Assembly (NCBI RefSeq): GCF_004745075.1
Contig: NZ_RHFH01000014.1
Span: 1-64,000, forward strand
Length of the DNA: 64,000 nt
DNA from: Brevibacterium sp. S111
GTDB lineage: Bacteria; Actinomycetota; Actinomycetes; Actinomycetales; Brevibacteriaceae
Direction of reading: 5' to 3'
In this document: in pieces, positions 45,675 through 54,907 of the stretch
Layout: every line of letters starts with the position of its first letter
How positions within the stretch are numbered: position 1 is the stretch's first letter
Notes under the pieces: model-generated
Databases searched by the model: none
Told to the model about the DNA's origin: nothing
Seen by the model: only the letters and a program-made list of their open reading frames with translations
Made by a program: the position numbers and the translations under genes

Positions 45675-46454
45675 ATGTCCGAGTCAATTGTATTCGCGCC
45701 GCTCGACGACGGAGTCGCGTCCGTGACGATCAACCGGTCGGCCACACGCAACGCTTTGTCCCTCGAGGTGATGGAAGCCCTCATCGACACCCTCGCCGAG
45801 GTGGGCCGCCGCACCGATGTGCGCGCAGTCATCGTCGGCTCCGCCGGTCACGTCTTCAGCTCCGGTCATGATCTCAAGGAGATCCGTGGGGCGGATCTTG
45901 AAGCGCAGCAGGAGATCTTCGACGCCTGTTCTCGTCTCATGCAGCTCATCCAGACCATTCCGCAGCCGGTCATCGCACAGGTTCAAGGGGTGGCGACGGC
46001 GGCCGGATGCCAGCTCGTGGCCGCCTGCGACCTGGCGGTCGCCGCGGAGTCGGCACGGTTTGCGACTCCGGGAGTGAAGATCGGCCTGTTCTGTTCGACG
46101 CCGATGGTCGCCCTCTCCCGCGCGGTGCCGGCGAAGCAGGCGATGCGAATGCTGCTGACCGGTGATTTCGTCTCCGCCGAGGATGCGCTGGCCTTCGGTC
46201 TCGTCTCCGACGTCGTCGCCGATGACGACCTCGAGACCGCCACGGCGGATCTCGCTCGGAAAGTGGCGTCCGCCTCGTCGGCTACAGTTGCCATAGGCAA
46301 GGCCGCGTTCTACGAGCAGCGTGAACTGCCTGTGGCCGAGGCGTATGCGCGGATGTCACAGGTGATGGCACACAATGCTGTCGGCACCGATGCTCAGGAA
46401 GGGATCGACGCCTTCCTGAGCAAGCGCGAGCCGCGGTGGCAGCACCGCGGATGA
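45675..46454 (+). CDS. Enoyl-CoA hydratase/isomerase family protein (ECHDC3-like)
   Basis: 259 residues. Crotonase oxyanion segments FSSGHDLKEI and VQGVATAAGCQLVAACDLAVAAESARFATPGVKIGLFCSTPMVALSR, the last part being typical of the ECHDC3-like subgroup. Two ATGs (45669, 45675) are possible; the second follows CAGAAT by six bases and may be leaderless. Probable role in acyl-CoA handling; the exact substrate is unknown. Confidence 0.82.
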   Translation: MSESIVFAPLDDGVASVTINRSATRNALSLEVMEALIDTLAEVGRRTDVRAVIVGSAGHVFSSGHDLKEIRGADLEAQQEIFDACSRLMQLIQTIPQPVIAQVQGVATAAGCQLVAACDLAVAAESARFATPGVKIGLFCSTPMVALSRAVPAKQAMRMLLTGDFVSAEDALAFGLVSDVVADDDLETATADLARKVASASSATVAIGKAAFYEQRELPVAEAYARMSQVMAHNAVGTDAQEGIDAFLSKREPRWQHRG

Positions 46455-46529
46455 GCGCCCGCGATGTCGCGAGAACTTCGACAGTGTCAGGATGTGCCGC
46501 AGTGAGGCACGGATGAGAAGGGAATCAAC

Positions 46530-47462
46530 GTGGCGGTGATAGTGACCGGAGCCAGCGGCTTCATCGGCGGTGCCATCGCGCGTGCTCTCGCGGAGAGGGA
46601 CGAGACCGTCTACGCTCTGGGCCGGAGAGACCCGGACATCCCCGGAGTGAACTTCCAGCAGTGGGACATCACCGAGCCGGCCCCTTCGGCGGTGACGTCC
46701 CTGGCGGGGAAGGTCACTTCGGTCTTCCACTGCGCCGGGATCGCCTCGGTGAGCGCTGATGATGACGCACTCTATGAGGTGCGGGTGACGGGTACGCGCA
46801 ACGTCCTCGACGCCTTCCCGAAGGCCCGCATCGTCCACCTGTCGTCGACGACGGTGTACCCGCCGAGCGAACTCCACACCGAACTGTGGGAGGAAGCCGG
46901 GCCGAAAGATCCCGGCGAGTTCTCCGACGCCTACTCGCGCACCCATGCCCTGGCCGAACAGCTCGTCGCTCGGATCCGACCCGATGCCGCGATCCTCCGA
47001 CCTGCGGCCGTCTATGGCCCGGGCGAGACGATGCTCATGCCGTTCCTCGCCCACATGGCGAAGAAGGGGGTGCTGCGTCTGCCCGGAGGCGGTCGGCAGA
47101 AACTCACCCTGACCCATGTCGACAATGTCGTGCGGGCCGCGCTCGCCTGCCTCGATGTGCCCTCGGCGGCGGGTCCGTTCAATATCGGGGACCCGACCCC
47201 GTACCGGCTCAAGGACGCCGTGGCCACTCACTTTGCGCGGATGGGCTACGACCAGGTCGTCATCGAAGGGGTGGCGAAGGACAAGGCGCTGGTCATGGCG
47301 AAGCTCGGACTCCGGATCAAGGGGATGTTCAAGCGCGGAGATCGTGCGAAGCTCTTCCTCGTCGAATACCTGCAGTCCGATCGGACCTATAACCTCTCAC
47401 GGCAGCAGAGGGTGCTCGGGATCTCGACCACCCAGCACCTCATCCCCTCCCGGTTCCAGTAG
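46530..47462 (+). CDS. NAD-dependent epimerase/dehydratase-like protein lacking the catalytic Lys
   Basis: 310 residues, extended SDR. Cofactor motif VTGASGFIGGAIARAL and the serine/threonine region VHLSSTTVYPPSE are normal. The active-site motif is YSRTHALAEQL: the Lys of YxxxK is His. This may mean an altered reaction or a non-catalytic role. GTG start with AAGGGA seven bases away. Monocistronic or co-transcribed with the crotonase gene 75 bases upstream. Confidence 0.78.
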   Translation: MAVIVTGASGFIGGAIARALAERDETVYALGRRDPDIPGVNFQQWDITEPAPSAVTSLAGKVTSVFHCAGIASVSADDDALYEVRVTGTRNVLDAFPKARIVHLSSTTVYPPSELHTELWEEAGPKDPGEFSDAYSRTHALAEQLVARIRPDAAILRPAAVYGPGETMLMPFLAHMAKKGVLRLPGGGRQKLTLTHVDNVVRAALACLDVPSAAGPFNIGDPTPYRLKDAVATHFARMGYDQVVIEGVAKDKALVMAKLGLRIKGMFKRGDRAKLFLVEYLQSDRTYNLSRQQRVLGISTTQHLIPSRFQ

Positions 47463-47469
47463 GCCCGTC

Positions 47470-48309
47470 TCAGCGTTTCAGCCCGTGCTGGGCGGCGACG
47501 ATCTTCGATATCAGCGAACGCGGCAGCACACGTTTGAGCAGGAACGGCAGCGGGGCCCGGCTGCCGACGGCGTAGAACTCCCGCGGCCTGGGCGAGATGA
47601 TCGCGTCGACGATCGTGGCCGCGACTGTCTCGGCCGAGATGCCGCCTCGTTCATTGGCATCGAGCCGCTCGAGCATCGTCGTGACATCCGCCGTATAGGG
47701 CGAGCCCTCTTCGAGGTACTTCGTCCGGCGCAGCCCGATGCCCGTGGCGATCGACCCGGGCTCGACGGTGCTCACCCACACCCCGAACGGTGAGAGTTCC
47801 TGCCGGGCTGCCGTGGCGAATCCGCGCAGAGCGGCCTTCGACGCCGAATAGGAGCTGCGGTGAGCCAGCGGAAAACTCGCGAGCATCGACCCGACCATGA
47901 TGATGCGGCCCGTTCGTCGTTTGCGCATTCCGGGCAGAACGAGCTGACTCAGCCTTACGGGCCCGAACACATTCGTGCGGAACAGGCGTTCGACGGCATC
48001 GGCGGGCAGCTCTTCGAACGGACCGGACTGACTCTCGCCGGCATTGTTGACGAGCACATCGATGCTCTCGCGCATGCCGATCGCATCGAGATCCTCGGCC
48101 AGCCGGTCCGGCCCCTCGGGGTCGGCGAGGTCGAGCGGCAGGTATCGGACCCCGGGGATGGTGTCGGTCGGTTTGAGCCGATCCGGGCTGCGGCTCGTCG
48201 TGAGGACGGTGCAGCCCTTGGCCGCGAGTGCTTCGACGACGGCTCTGCCGATACCCGAGGTGCCGCCGGTGACGAGGACGGTGAGGTCCGGTCGCGCACT
48301 GCCCGTCAT
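47470..48309 (-). CDS. Short-chain dehydrogenase/reductase
   Basis: 279 residues, classical SDR: VTGGTSGIGRAVVEAL, LVNNAGESQSG and the active-site YSASKAALRGFA. The C-terminus carries a hydrophobic or basic tail (LPFLLKRVLPRSLISKIV) as in membrane-associated SDRs of lipid metabolism. Start overlaps the stop of the flavoprotein gene upstream (ATGA), so both are coupled; an action on the same ketone or alcohol is inferred. Confidence 0.85.
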   Translation of the reverse strand: MTGSARPDLTVLVTGGTSGIGRAVVEALAAKGCTVLTTSRSPDRLKPTDTIPGVRYLPLDLADPEGPDRLAEDLDAIGMRESIDVLVNNAGESQSGPFEELPADAVERLFRTNVFGPVRLSQLVLPGMRKRRTGRIIMVGSMLASFPLAHRSSYSASKAALRGFATAARQELSPFGVWVSTVEPGSIATGIGLRRTKYLEEGSPYTADVTTMLERLDANERGGISAETVAATIVDAIISPRPREFYAVGSRAPLPFLLKRVLPRSLISKIVAAQHGLKR

Positions 48310-50075
48310 GCTCGCTCTCCCCCTGGCAGCGCGGAATCGCCGTCCCCACGTCCTGATGCGTCATGCCCTCGTCCGGATGCGCCGGCACCGGTCTGGTTCG
48401 CGACCGCACGTCCGGCCCGCAGCCCCGAGAAGATGCACCCGCCGAGGAACGTGCCTTCGAGTGCGTTGTAGCCGTGCATTCCGCCGCCCCCGAATCCGGT
48501 GACCTCACCGGCTGCGAACAGCCCCGGAATCGGTGTGCCGCCTCCGGCAGTGCCGCCGGCAGCGCCGATGACCTGACCGTCGAGGTTCGTCTCCACCCCG
48601 CCGAGGGTCTTGCGCGAGAGCAGACTCAGCCGCACCGCGATGAGCGGCCCGTGCTCGGGATCGAGGATTTCGTGCGGCTTGACCGCGCGCACGACCTTGT
48701 CCCCCAGATAGGCGCGGGCGTTGTGGATCGCCTGCACCTGCGCATCCTTCGAGAACGGGTGCGCGGTCTGGCGGTCCCGTTGCCGGATCTGCTCGACGAG
48801 GTGGTCGTGATCGATGACCGGCCCGCGGGAGCGTGCATTCATCCGGGCGACGAGTTCCTCGGTCGAATCGGCGACGACGAAGTCGGAACCGTACTTCTTG
48901 AACGCCTCGATCGGCGCGGGAGCATCGGAGGAGCGCACACGGTCGAGCGTGATCCGGATGTCCTTCTCCGTGATGTCCGGGTTCTGCTCCGAACCCGAGA
49001 GCGCGAATTCCTTGCGGATGATCGACTCGTTGAGGACGAACCACGAATAGTCGTACCCCGTGTCGAGGATTGTGCGCATCGTCCGGTTCGTGTCGAAACC
49101 GGGATAGTTCGGGGCTGGGAACCGGTTGCCTTCGGCATCGAACCACATCGACGAGGGGCCGGGAATGATCCGGATCCCATGCCCGGGCCAGATCGGATTC
49201 CAGTTCTCGATGCCCTCCGTGTACGCCCAGATCCGGTCCCGATTGATCAGGCTCGCCCCGGCATCCTCGGCGATCTGGAGCATCCGTCCGTCCACGTGAG
49301 CGGGCACACCGGCGAGCATCGTGTCGGGGAACTCGCCGAGGCGGTCGACCGGCCAGTACTTCTTCATGAGGTCGAAATTGTGGCCGATCCCGCCGGTGGT
49401 GACGATGACGGCGGGAGCACGGAGTTCGAAGTCCGCGACCTCCTCGCGGTTCGACTCCACCCCGCGAGCCGTGTGGCTGGGCGCGAGCGTGCGACCGCGG
49501 ACACCGACGACGGTGCCGGATTCGGTGAGGAGCTCATCGACGCGGTGTCGGAACCCGAACTCGACGAGCCCGGCCGTCTCGGCGGCTTCGACGGGTTCGC
49601 GGAAGACGCGGACCACCTCGGGGCCGGTGCCCCAGGTGAGGTGGAAGCGGGGGACGGAGTTGCCGTGTTCGGCGGCTCCGGAGCCGCCGCGTTCGGCCCA
49701 GCCGACGATCGGAGTCAGGCGCAGGCCGAGGTCACGCAGGTACTGTCGCTTCTCTCCTGCCGCGAATTCGAGGTAAGCCTCGGCCCACTGTCTGGGCCAG
49801 TGGTCCTCCTCGCGGTCGAATCCCGCCGAGGTGGCCCAGTCGGCGCGGGCGAGTTCGAGCGAGTCGTGCACGCGCAGTCGACGCTGTTCGGGAGAGTCGA
49901 TGAGGAAGAGCCCGCCGAGTGACCAGAACGCCTGCCCGCCGAGGTTGGCGCGATTCTCCTGGTCGAGGATGACGACGCGTTTGCCGGCTCGGGTGAGTTC
50001 ATGGGCGGCGACGAGACCGGCGAGTCCGGCGCCGACGATGATCGCATCGGGGGATGGGTGGCCGTTTGTGCTCAT
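48306..50075 (-). CDS. FAD-binding dehydrogenase, KsdD/fumarate-reductase-like
   Basis: 589 residues. N-terminal dinucleotide motif IIVGAGLAGLVAAHELTRAGKRVVILD and the C-terminal FAD motif GLFAAGEVTGFGGGGMHGYNALEGTFLGGCIFSG. Related to the FAD-binding dehydrogenases annotated near 3-ketosteroid delta-1-dehydrogenase; substrate is probably an enone or alcohol rather than fumarate. Coupled to the SDR downstream. A perfect 10-bp dyad lies 50 bases upstream of the start. Confidence 0.83.
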   Translation of the reverse strand: MSTNGHPSPDAIIVGAGLAGLVAAHELTRAGKRVVILDQENRANLGGQAFWSLGGLFLIDSPEQRRLRVHDSLELARADWATSAGFDREEDHWPRQWAEAYLEFAAGEKRQYLRDLGLRLTPIVGWAERGGSGAAEHGNSVPRFHLTWGTGPEVVRVFREPVEAAETAGLVEFGFRHRVDELLTESGTVVGVRGRTLAPSHTARGVESNREEVADFELRAPAVIVTTGGIGHNFDLMKKYWPVDRLGEFPDTMLAGVPAHVDGRMLQIAEDAGASLINRDRIWAYTEGIENWNPIWPGHGIRIIPGPSSMWFDAEGNRFPAPNYPGFDTNRTMRTILDTGYDYSWFVLNESIIRKEFALSGSEQNPDITEKDIRITLDRVRSSDAPAPIEAFKKYGSDFVVADSTEELVARMNARSRGPVIDHDHLVEQIRQRDRQTAHPFSKDAQVQAIHNARAYLGDKVVRAVKPHEILDPEHGPLIAVRLSLLSRKTLGGVETNLDGQVIGAAGGTAGGGTPIPGLFAAGEVTGFGGGGMHGYNALEGTFLGGCIFSGLRAGRAVANQTGAGASGRGHDASGRGDGDSALPGGERA

Positions 50076-50124
50076 CGTCGACTCCTCTGTCGTCTCCGTC
50101 GGCCGAACCGACGTTCAGTGGGTT

Positions 50125-50160
50125 CAGATTGCCAAAAACAGGCCGGATTCTGGCAATCTG
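50125..50160. promoter_or_regulatory. Perfect 10-bp inverted repeat upstream of the flavoprotein operon
   Basis: CAGATTGCCA (50125-50134) and TGGCAATCTG (50151-50160), spacer 16 bases. It lies between the start of the flavoprotein gene and the end of pheA, where a repressor operator of the FAD dehydrogenase-SDR operon would be expected. It could instead act as a stem-loop at the pheA side. Confidence 0.5.
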
Positions 50161-50198
50161 CGCACACTTACCTTTCAGTAGGAATCAGTATCGCAGAC

Positions 50199-51137
50199 TC
50201 AGCCGCCCAGGGTGCGCTCCAACCAGTCGGCTGCCGCGGCGAAGGACTCCTCGGAGGTCGTCGGGTCGATCGGCACGAGGACTCCGTCGGAACTCGGGTA
50301 GCTGCCGAGGAAGGCGAGTTTGAGCGCGGACCGATGAACGCCCTGCAGCGCCTCGGCCACCCGCGCCTCGTGGATGTGCCCGAGCAGGTCGATCGAGAAC
50401 TGGTAGAGACCCAGCCCGTCGCCGGTCGGTCGGGATTCGATGCGCGACATGTTCACACCGCGGCTGGAGAACTGTTCGAGCAGTTCGAGCAGCGAACCGG
50501 CCCGGTCCGATCGCAGAGCCGCGACGATGGTGGTCTTGTCCGCCCCGGTCGGTGCGGGAATGGCACCGGGACGGGTGACGACGACGAAACGGGTGACGGC
50601 GTCCTTGCGGTCGCCGATGTCCTCGGCGAGGACGTCGAGCCCGTAGCGCTGCGCGGCCAGGGCGGGACACACGGCGGCCACATGGTCACCGGCGTCGTTG
50701 GCCAGGTCGCGGGCGGCAGCGGCCGTCGACGAGGTCGGCAGGTAGACGGCATCGGGGAAGTGTTCGGACATGTACGCGCGCACCTGTGCCTCACCGTGCG
50801 GGTGGGAGCCGAAGGACGTGACCTCCTCGGCGGCGGTCCCCGGCTTCACGGCCAGGACGAAGCGGACGGGCACGACCACCTCGGCGATGATCTGGAGCCG
50901 ACCGTGCTCGGTCAGGGCATCGATCGTGGCCGGCACCCCGCCTTCGACGGAGTTCTCGATCGGAACGACTGCGGCATCGCAGTCGCCTTCGATGACGGAA
51001 TCGAGAGCGGCGGCGGCATTGCGCATCGGCTGTGCCGAGGCCGTCGCGCGCAGATTCCGGGAGTCGAGGAAGCTCAGCAGAGCCGCCTCGGTGAACGTGG
51101 CCTCGGGGCCGAGGTAGGCGAAACGGGCCAGACTCAC
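50199..51137 (-). CDS. pheA: Prephenate dehydratase
   Basis: 312 residues, monofunctional. The catalytic region ends in the TRF motif (DAVTRFVVV) and the ACT domain contains ESRP (RIESRPTG), the phenylalanine-binding element. Converts prephenate to phenylpyruvate in phenylalanine synthesis and is expected to be feedback inhibited by Phe. GTG start overlaps the stop of the glycosyltransferase gene (GTGA). Confidence 0.92.
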   Translation of the reverse strand: MSLARFAYLGPEATFTEAALLSFLDSRNLRATASAQPMRNAAAALDSVIEGDCDAAVVPIENSVEGGVPATIDALTEHGRLQIIAEVVVPVRFVLAVKPGTAAEEVTSFGSHPHGEAQVRAYMSEHFPDAVYLPTSSTAAAARDLANDAGDHVAAVCPALAAQRYGLDVLAEDIGDRKDAVTRFVVVTRPGAIPAPTGADKTTIVAALRSDRAGSLLELLEQFSSRGVNMSRIESRPTGDGLGLYQFSIDLLGHIHEARVAEALQGVHRSALKLAFLGSYPSSDGVLVPIDPTTSEESFAAAADWLERTLGG

Positions 51138-51907
51138 TTGCCGGTCTCCTTCTGCTGGTGGCTCCGCTTGGCGCGGATGCGGCGGACGAGGATGGCGCGG
51201 GCGACATCGCGGTATTGGGCGGCGCGGTGCAGCTGCGCCTTGAGGTCGCGACCGGTGACGCGGTGGTGGAGGTCGCATTCGACCTCTTCCACGCGCAGGC
51301 CGCCGTTGACGACGTCGATGGTCATGGCCGTTTCGACACCCCATCCGGCGGCGAACGGCAGGGCCGTGTCAAAGGCCTCCCGGGACAGGCAGCGCATGCC
51401 TGACAGGGGCTGAGTGGCCTCGAAGCCGCTGAGTTCGGCGATGCCCTTCTTCGCGAGCCCGACGACGAATCCGAAGCCCCCGCCCTTGCGCTTCTGCGCC
51501 GGCAGGATCGCGATCGTCATGTCCGCTTCGCCCGCGAGCACGGGTGCGGCCAGGGGAGCGGTGTTGACGGCGGAGTCCTCGAGGTCGCCGTCGATGAACA
51601 GCAGCGCCCGATGCTTCGGCTCGAGACCCGGGTCGGCGTCGGAGATCTCCCGGTTGCGCAGCGCGAACGCCCCGGTCATCATGGCCGCGGCCTTGCCCTT
51701 GTTCTTCGGGTGGGTGATCACCTCGGCGCCGGCCCGACGGGCCACGGTCCCCGTGTCATCGCTCGATCCGTCGTCGACGACGAGGACGATGTCGACCCCG
51801 GGAATCTGCTTGGCCGCGGTCACCGTGGCGGCGATGCGCTCGGATTCGTTCATCGCCGGGACGATGGCGGCGACCGCCTCGGGGGCGGGGTGCGGGTGTG
51901 CGCTCAT
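51134..51907 (-). CDS. Glycosyltransferase family 2
   Basis: 257 residues. Nucleotide-sugar motifs: AAIVPAMNESERI at the N-terminus, VVDDGSSDDT and LFIDGDLEDS. No membrane helix is obvious. GT-A enzymes of this size include glucosyl-3-phosphoglycerate synthases and dolichyl-phosphate mannosyltransferase-like proteins; I cannot choose. Coupled to pheA by a four-base overlap, common in actinobacteria without a clear functional link. Confidence 0.82.
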   Translation of the reverse strand: MSAHPHPAPEAVAAIVPAMNESERIAATVTAAKQIPGVDIVLVVDDGSSDDTGTVARRAGAEVITHPKNKGKAAAMMTGAFALRNREISDADPGLEPKHRALLFIDGDLEDSAVNTAPLAAPVLAGEADMTIAILPAQKRKGGGFGFVVGLAKKGIAELSGFEATQPLSGMRCLSREAFDTALPFAAGWGVETAMTIDVVNGGLRVEEVECDLHHRVTGRDLKAQLHRAAQYRDVARAILVRRIRAKRSHQQKETGK

Positions 51908-51993
51908 GCGGGTGCTCCTGTCCGACACCGGCGCCGAGGCGGGGCCGGGCACGGTCGGATCCGTGCCCGGCCTGCCCGGCCGGGTGGCGGATG

Positions 51994-52872
51994 TCAGTGG
52001 ATGGTCAGCTGGCGGGACACGATTCCGGAGCGGACGCGACGGGCCTCCGTGCTCATCGGCTCGGTCGTGTTCAGCGCCTCGTCCATGGCCTTGCCGAAGG
52101 CGGCGATGGGCTCTTCGACATCGTCGGGACGGGTGCCGAACTCGAGCTCCCAGACGGGGATGATGATCCCGTGGGCGCGGAAGTAGCCGAGGAAGGAGCC
52201 GATGCCGCCGAGGTCGTTGCCGTTCTCGGCCTGCAGGCGGGCCATCGCATCGACGACGCGATCCTCGCCCTCGGAACGGGCCCAGCGGACATAGGTGCGT
52301 CCGGACATCTCGGTCCAGTAGGCGGAGTCGACCGAGGCGAGCTTCTCGGTCGGGGCGACCGAGTCGTTGGCCTGCTGCAGGGCGGCACCGACCTCGGGGT
52401 CGGTCTCGGCCTCGGGCAGCGCCCAGTAGTCGAAGGATTCGAGCACGCGGACGTCGAACGGGTGAGAGGTGTCGAGGATGTCCTGCAGGCGCGGACCCGC
52501 ACCGGGTTCGGTCGTCGCTTCGATCGAGGTGCCGGGCTCCGCCTCGACGGCGGCGAGGATGCCGCGGGCAACATCGCGGGAGGCGTCGGTCGAGGACACC
52601 GGCACCTGCATGCCGGCCATGATCTCACCGTCATCACGACGCCAGGCCTGCCAGGCGGCGGGCAGGAGCGAGGCGATCGTCACCTCATGGCCGCCGTATT
52701 CCTCGGTGAGCTTCGCGGTCGCGGTCGCCGCGGGCACGAGTTCACGCAGGCAGATGATGTCGGCTTCGAACGGCAGGTCCGCAAACGGACGTGCGACGAA
52801 AGCCGTGGCCTGCGCCCTCGCGAGGCGTTTGGCGATGAGTTCTTCCTTGGAGCGCTTCGACTTCTTTCCCAT
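51994..52872 (-). CDS. DUF5926-family protein
   Basis: 292 residues starting MGKKSKRSKEELIAKRLARAQA, a basic lead typical of this actinobacterial family, then an alpha/beta domain (DIICLRELVPAATATAKL; DYWALPEAETDPEVGAAL). Function unknown; it is often encoded near pheA in actinobacteria. ATG 52872 is supported by the conserved basic lead; the frame extends upstream without match. Confidence 0.75.
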   Translation of the reverse strand: MGKKSKRSKEELIAKRLARAQATAFVARPFADLPFEADIICLRELVPAATATAKLTEEYGGHEVTIASLLPAAWQAWRRDDGEIMAGMQVPVSSTDASRDVARGILAAVEAEPGTSIEATTEPGAGPRLQDILDTSHPFDVRVLESFDYWALPEAETDPEVGAALQQANDSVAPTEKLASVDSAYWTEMSGRTYVRWARSEGEDRVVDAMARLQAENGNDLGGIGSFLGYFRAHGIIIPVWELEFGTRPDDVEEPIAAFGKAMDEALNTTEPMSTEARRVRSGIVSRQLTIH

Positions 52873-52936
52873 GGGACGCAAGTCTAGTCGGTGCGCCGTG
52901 AGTGCGCCGGGAGGGTCCGGCGCCGCGCCGCTCCGC

Positions 52937-53854
52937 TCAGCGGTCGCGGGCGACGGGAATGAAGTATCGAGTGTTGTTGGACTCGTCCATACGCACCTGC
53001 AGCTTGTCACCGGGGTGCGGGAAGGCTGAGCGTTCGGGGTTGTCGGGAGTCAGCCCGAGCGTCTCGAGCTGGATGATGCCGTGCCGGCCGACTTCATCTG
53101 CGGCGAGGACGTAGGAGTGGTTGAGTTCGCGGATCGTGACCTCGATGGCCGGCTCGGTCGGTTCGTCCGTTTCGGCGAAGGTGCGTGGTGGGGCGGAATT
53201 GCCCATGCCCAGGTACGCTCCGACGTCATCGGCGATAAAACCGGCCACGGAATCCGCCTGGGCCATGAGACCGGCGAGGATGACGGACAGTCTCTCCTGC
53301 TGGGCGTCGGACTTCAGGGCCTGCCCGGGTTTGAACAGGTGCTCCTCGGCGAGGACGCACCACGCGTCCTGCAGGATCGTGCGCAGCTGCAGTTCGACGA
53401 GGACGGAGGGCTCGGAGTCGAACGGGACTTCGACGATGAGGTGGCGACCGCGGTATCCGGAGGGTTTCGGAGTCGCGGAGTAGTCGCGCACCTCGGCGAT
53501 GGAGAGGTTCGCGTCGTCGTTCGCCTCGGTGAGCAGGTCCCACAGGGCGAGCTGTTCGCGTTCGGTGCGGCAGACGACGCGAGCGCCGACGACGTCGATG
53601 ACCTGGTTTTCGACTTCGACGGATTCGTGGATCTCGTCATTGGCGTCGGCGAGTTTGCGTCGCAGCTTCTCACCCGTGCGCATCCGGTCCTTGATCCGAC
53701 CGTCGACGACGCGCACTCGGTCGCCGGAGAGCAGAGAGGAGGAGGCGCGGACGGACTCGACCCAGTCGTTGACCGTCTCCAGGGCGGCCCTCCAGGTGGA
53801 CTCACGCCGGTCGTAGGCTTCGTCGACCAGTTCGCGGACAGTTGCTGACATCAT
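52937..53854 (-). CDS. RelA/SpoT-domain alarmone synthetase with an unusual C-terminal extension
   Basis: 305 residues. The synthetase region (about 35-170) has RVRVVDGRIKDRMRTGEKLRRKL, DVVGARVVC, SGYRGRHLIVEVP and VELQLRTILQDAW, the (p)ppGpp synthetase motifs; no hydrolase domain is present. The last 100 residues (from about 205) are of no known domain to me and include ETLGLTPDN. Makes guanosine tetra- or pentaphosphate, probably a stress alarmone source. AGGAAGG precedes ATG 53854. Confidence 0.8.
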   Translation of the reverse strand: MMSATVRELVDEAYDRRESTWRAALETVNDWVESVRASSSLLSGDRVRVVDGRIKDRMRTGEKLRRKLADANDEIHESVEVENQVIDVVGARVVCRTEREQLALWDLLTEANDDANLSIAEVRDYSATPKPSGYRGRHLIVEVPFDSEPSVLVELQLRTILQDAWCVLAEEHLFKPGQALKSDAQQERLSVILAGLMAQADSVAGFIADDVGAYLGMGNSAPPRTFAETDEPTEPAIEVTIRELNHSYVLAADEVGRHGIIQLETLGLTPDNPERSAFPHPGDKLQVRMDESNNTRYFIPVARDR

Positions 53855-53971
53855 CGTCACCTTCCTAGCTCCTGGTTCAACTTCACCAGAAGACCGGGGA
53901 GATGTCTATGGCTGTGCCGCTAATGTTGCTCAGGCGGGGCCAAGGGGTGAGACGGACGACCGGGAGGCGGT

Positions 53972-54766
53972 TCAGAGGTCGTAGTCGACGATGACCGGTG
54001 CGTGGTCGGACGCGCCCTTGCCCTTGCGCTCTTCGCGGTCGATCTCGCCGGCTGAGGCGGTCGCGGCCAGCGACTGTGAGGCGAGCTGGAAGTCGATGCG
54101 CATGCCCTGCTTCTTCGGGAAACGCAGCTTCTGGTAATCCCAGAACGTGTAGACGCCGGGTCCGGGAGTGAACTGGCGGGTGACCTCGCTCAGGCCGGCT
54201 CCGAGGAGGTCGTCGAAGGCTCTGCGCTCGGCATCCGACACGTGCGTGGCGCCGTCGAATTCGGCCATGTCCCACACGTCCTCGTCGAGCGGGGCGACGT
54301 TGAAGTCACCGCAGAGGACGAGTCTCTTCTCCGGTTCGTCTGCCAGCTGGGCGGCGATGTCGCTCGTCAGCGCCCGGTACCACTCGAGTTTGTAGTCGTA
54401 GTGCGGGTGATCGAGTTCGCGGCCGTTGGGCACATAGAGGGAGTAGACGCGCACCCCGTTGCAGGTGGCGGCCAGGGCGCGAGCCTCGACGACGGGTTCG
54501 TCCGCACCGAAGGCCGGAATGTCCGCAAAGCCGATCTCCGTGTCGGTGAGTCCGACGCGGGAGGCGATGGCCACGCCGTTCCACTGGTTGAGGCCATGGA
54601 AGCTCACTTCATAGCCGCGCTCGGTGAACAGTTCCTCGGGGAACTGGGCATCCTTGCACTTGAGCTCCTGGATGGCCAGGACATCGACATCCGAACGATC
54701 CAGCCAGGCCCCGATGCGATCGTGGCGGGCGCGGATCGAGTTCACATTCCACGTAGCGATTCTCAC
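53972..54766 (-). CDS. xthA: Exodeoxyribonuclease III / AP endonuclease
   Basis: 264 residues of the exonuclease-endonuclease-phosphatase family. Motifs: ATWNVNSIRAR, IQELKCKD (metal Glu), CGDFNVAP and GASDHAPVIVD. It cuts at abasic sites and removes blocking 3' groups in base-excision repair. ATG 54766 fits the conserved N-terminus (MRIATWNVN). Divergent from the thioesterase gene. Confidence 0.92.
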   Translation of the reverse strand: MRIATWNVNSIRARHDRIGAWLDRSDVDVLAIQELKCKDAQFPEELFTERGYEVSFHGLNQWNGVAIASRVGLTDTEIGFADIPAFGADEPVVEARALAATCNGVRVYSLYVPNGRELDHPHYDYKLEWYRALTSDIAAQLADEPEKRLVLCGDFNVAPLDEDVWDMAEFDGATHVSDAERRAFDDLLGAGLSEVTRQFTPGPGVYTFWDYQKLRFPKKQGMRIDFQLASQSLAATASAGEIDREERKGKGASDHAPVIVDYDL

Positions 54767-54907
54767 CCTCCCACCCTAAGCGGTCGGCCCCGGAGGAGAA
54801 AGCGCACCCGGCCCCCGGCAACGTGATCGCAGGTCGCCCGCCGGAGGGGGCGGCGATTGCCGGGCCCCTGCGCCGACCGCACGGCCGCGAGTCGATAAGC
54901 TGGTGCC

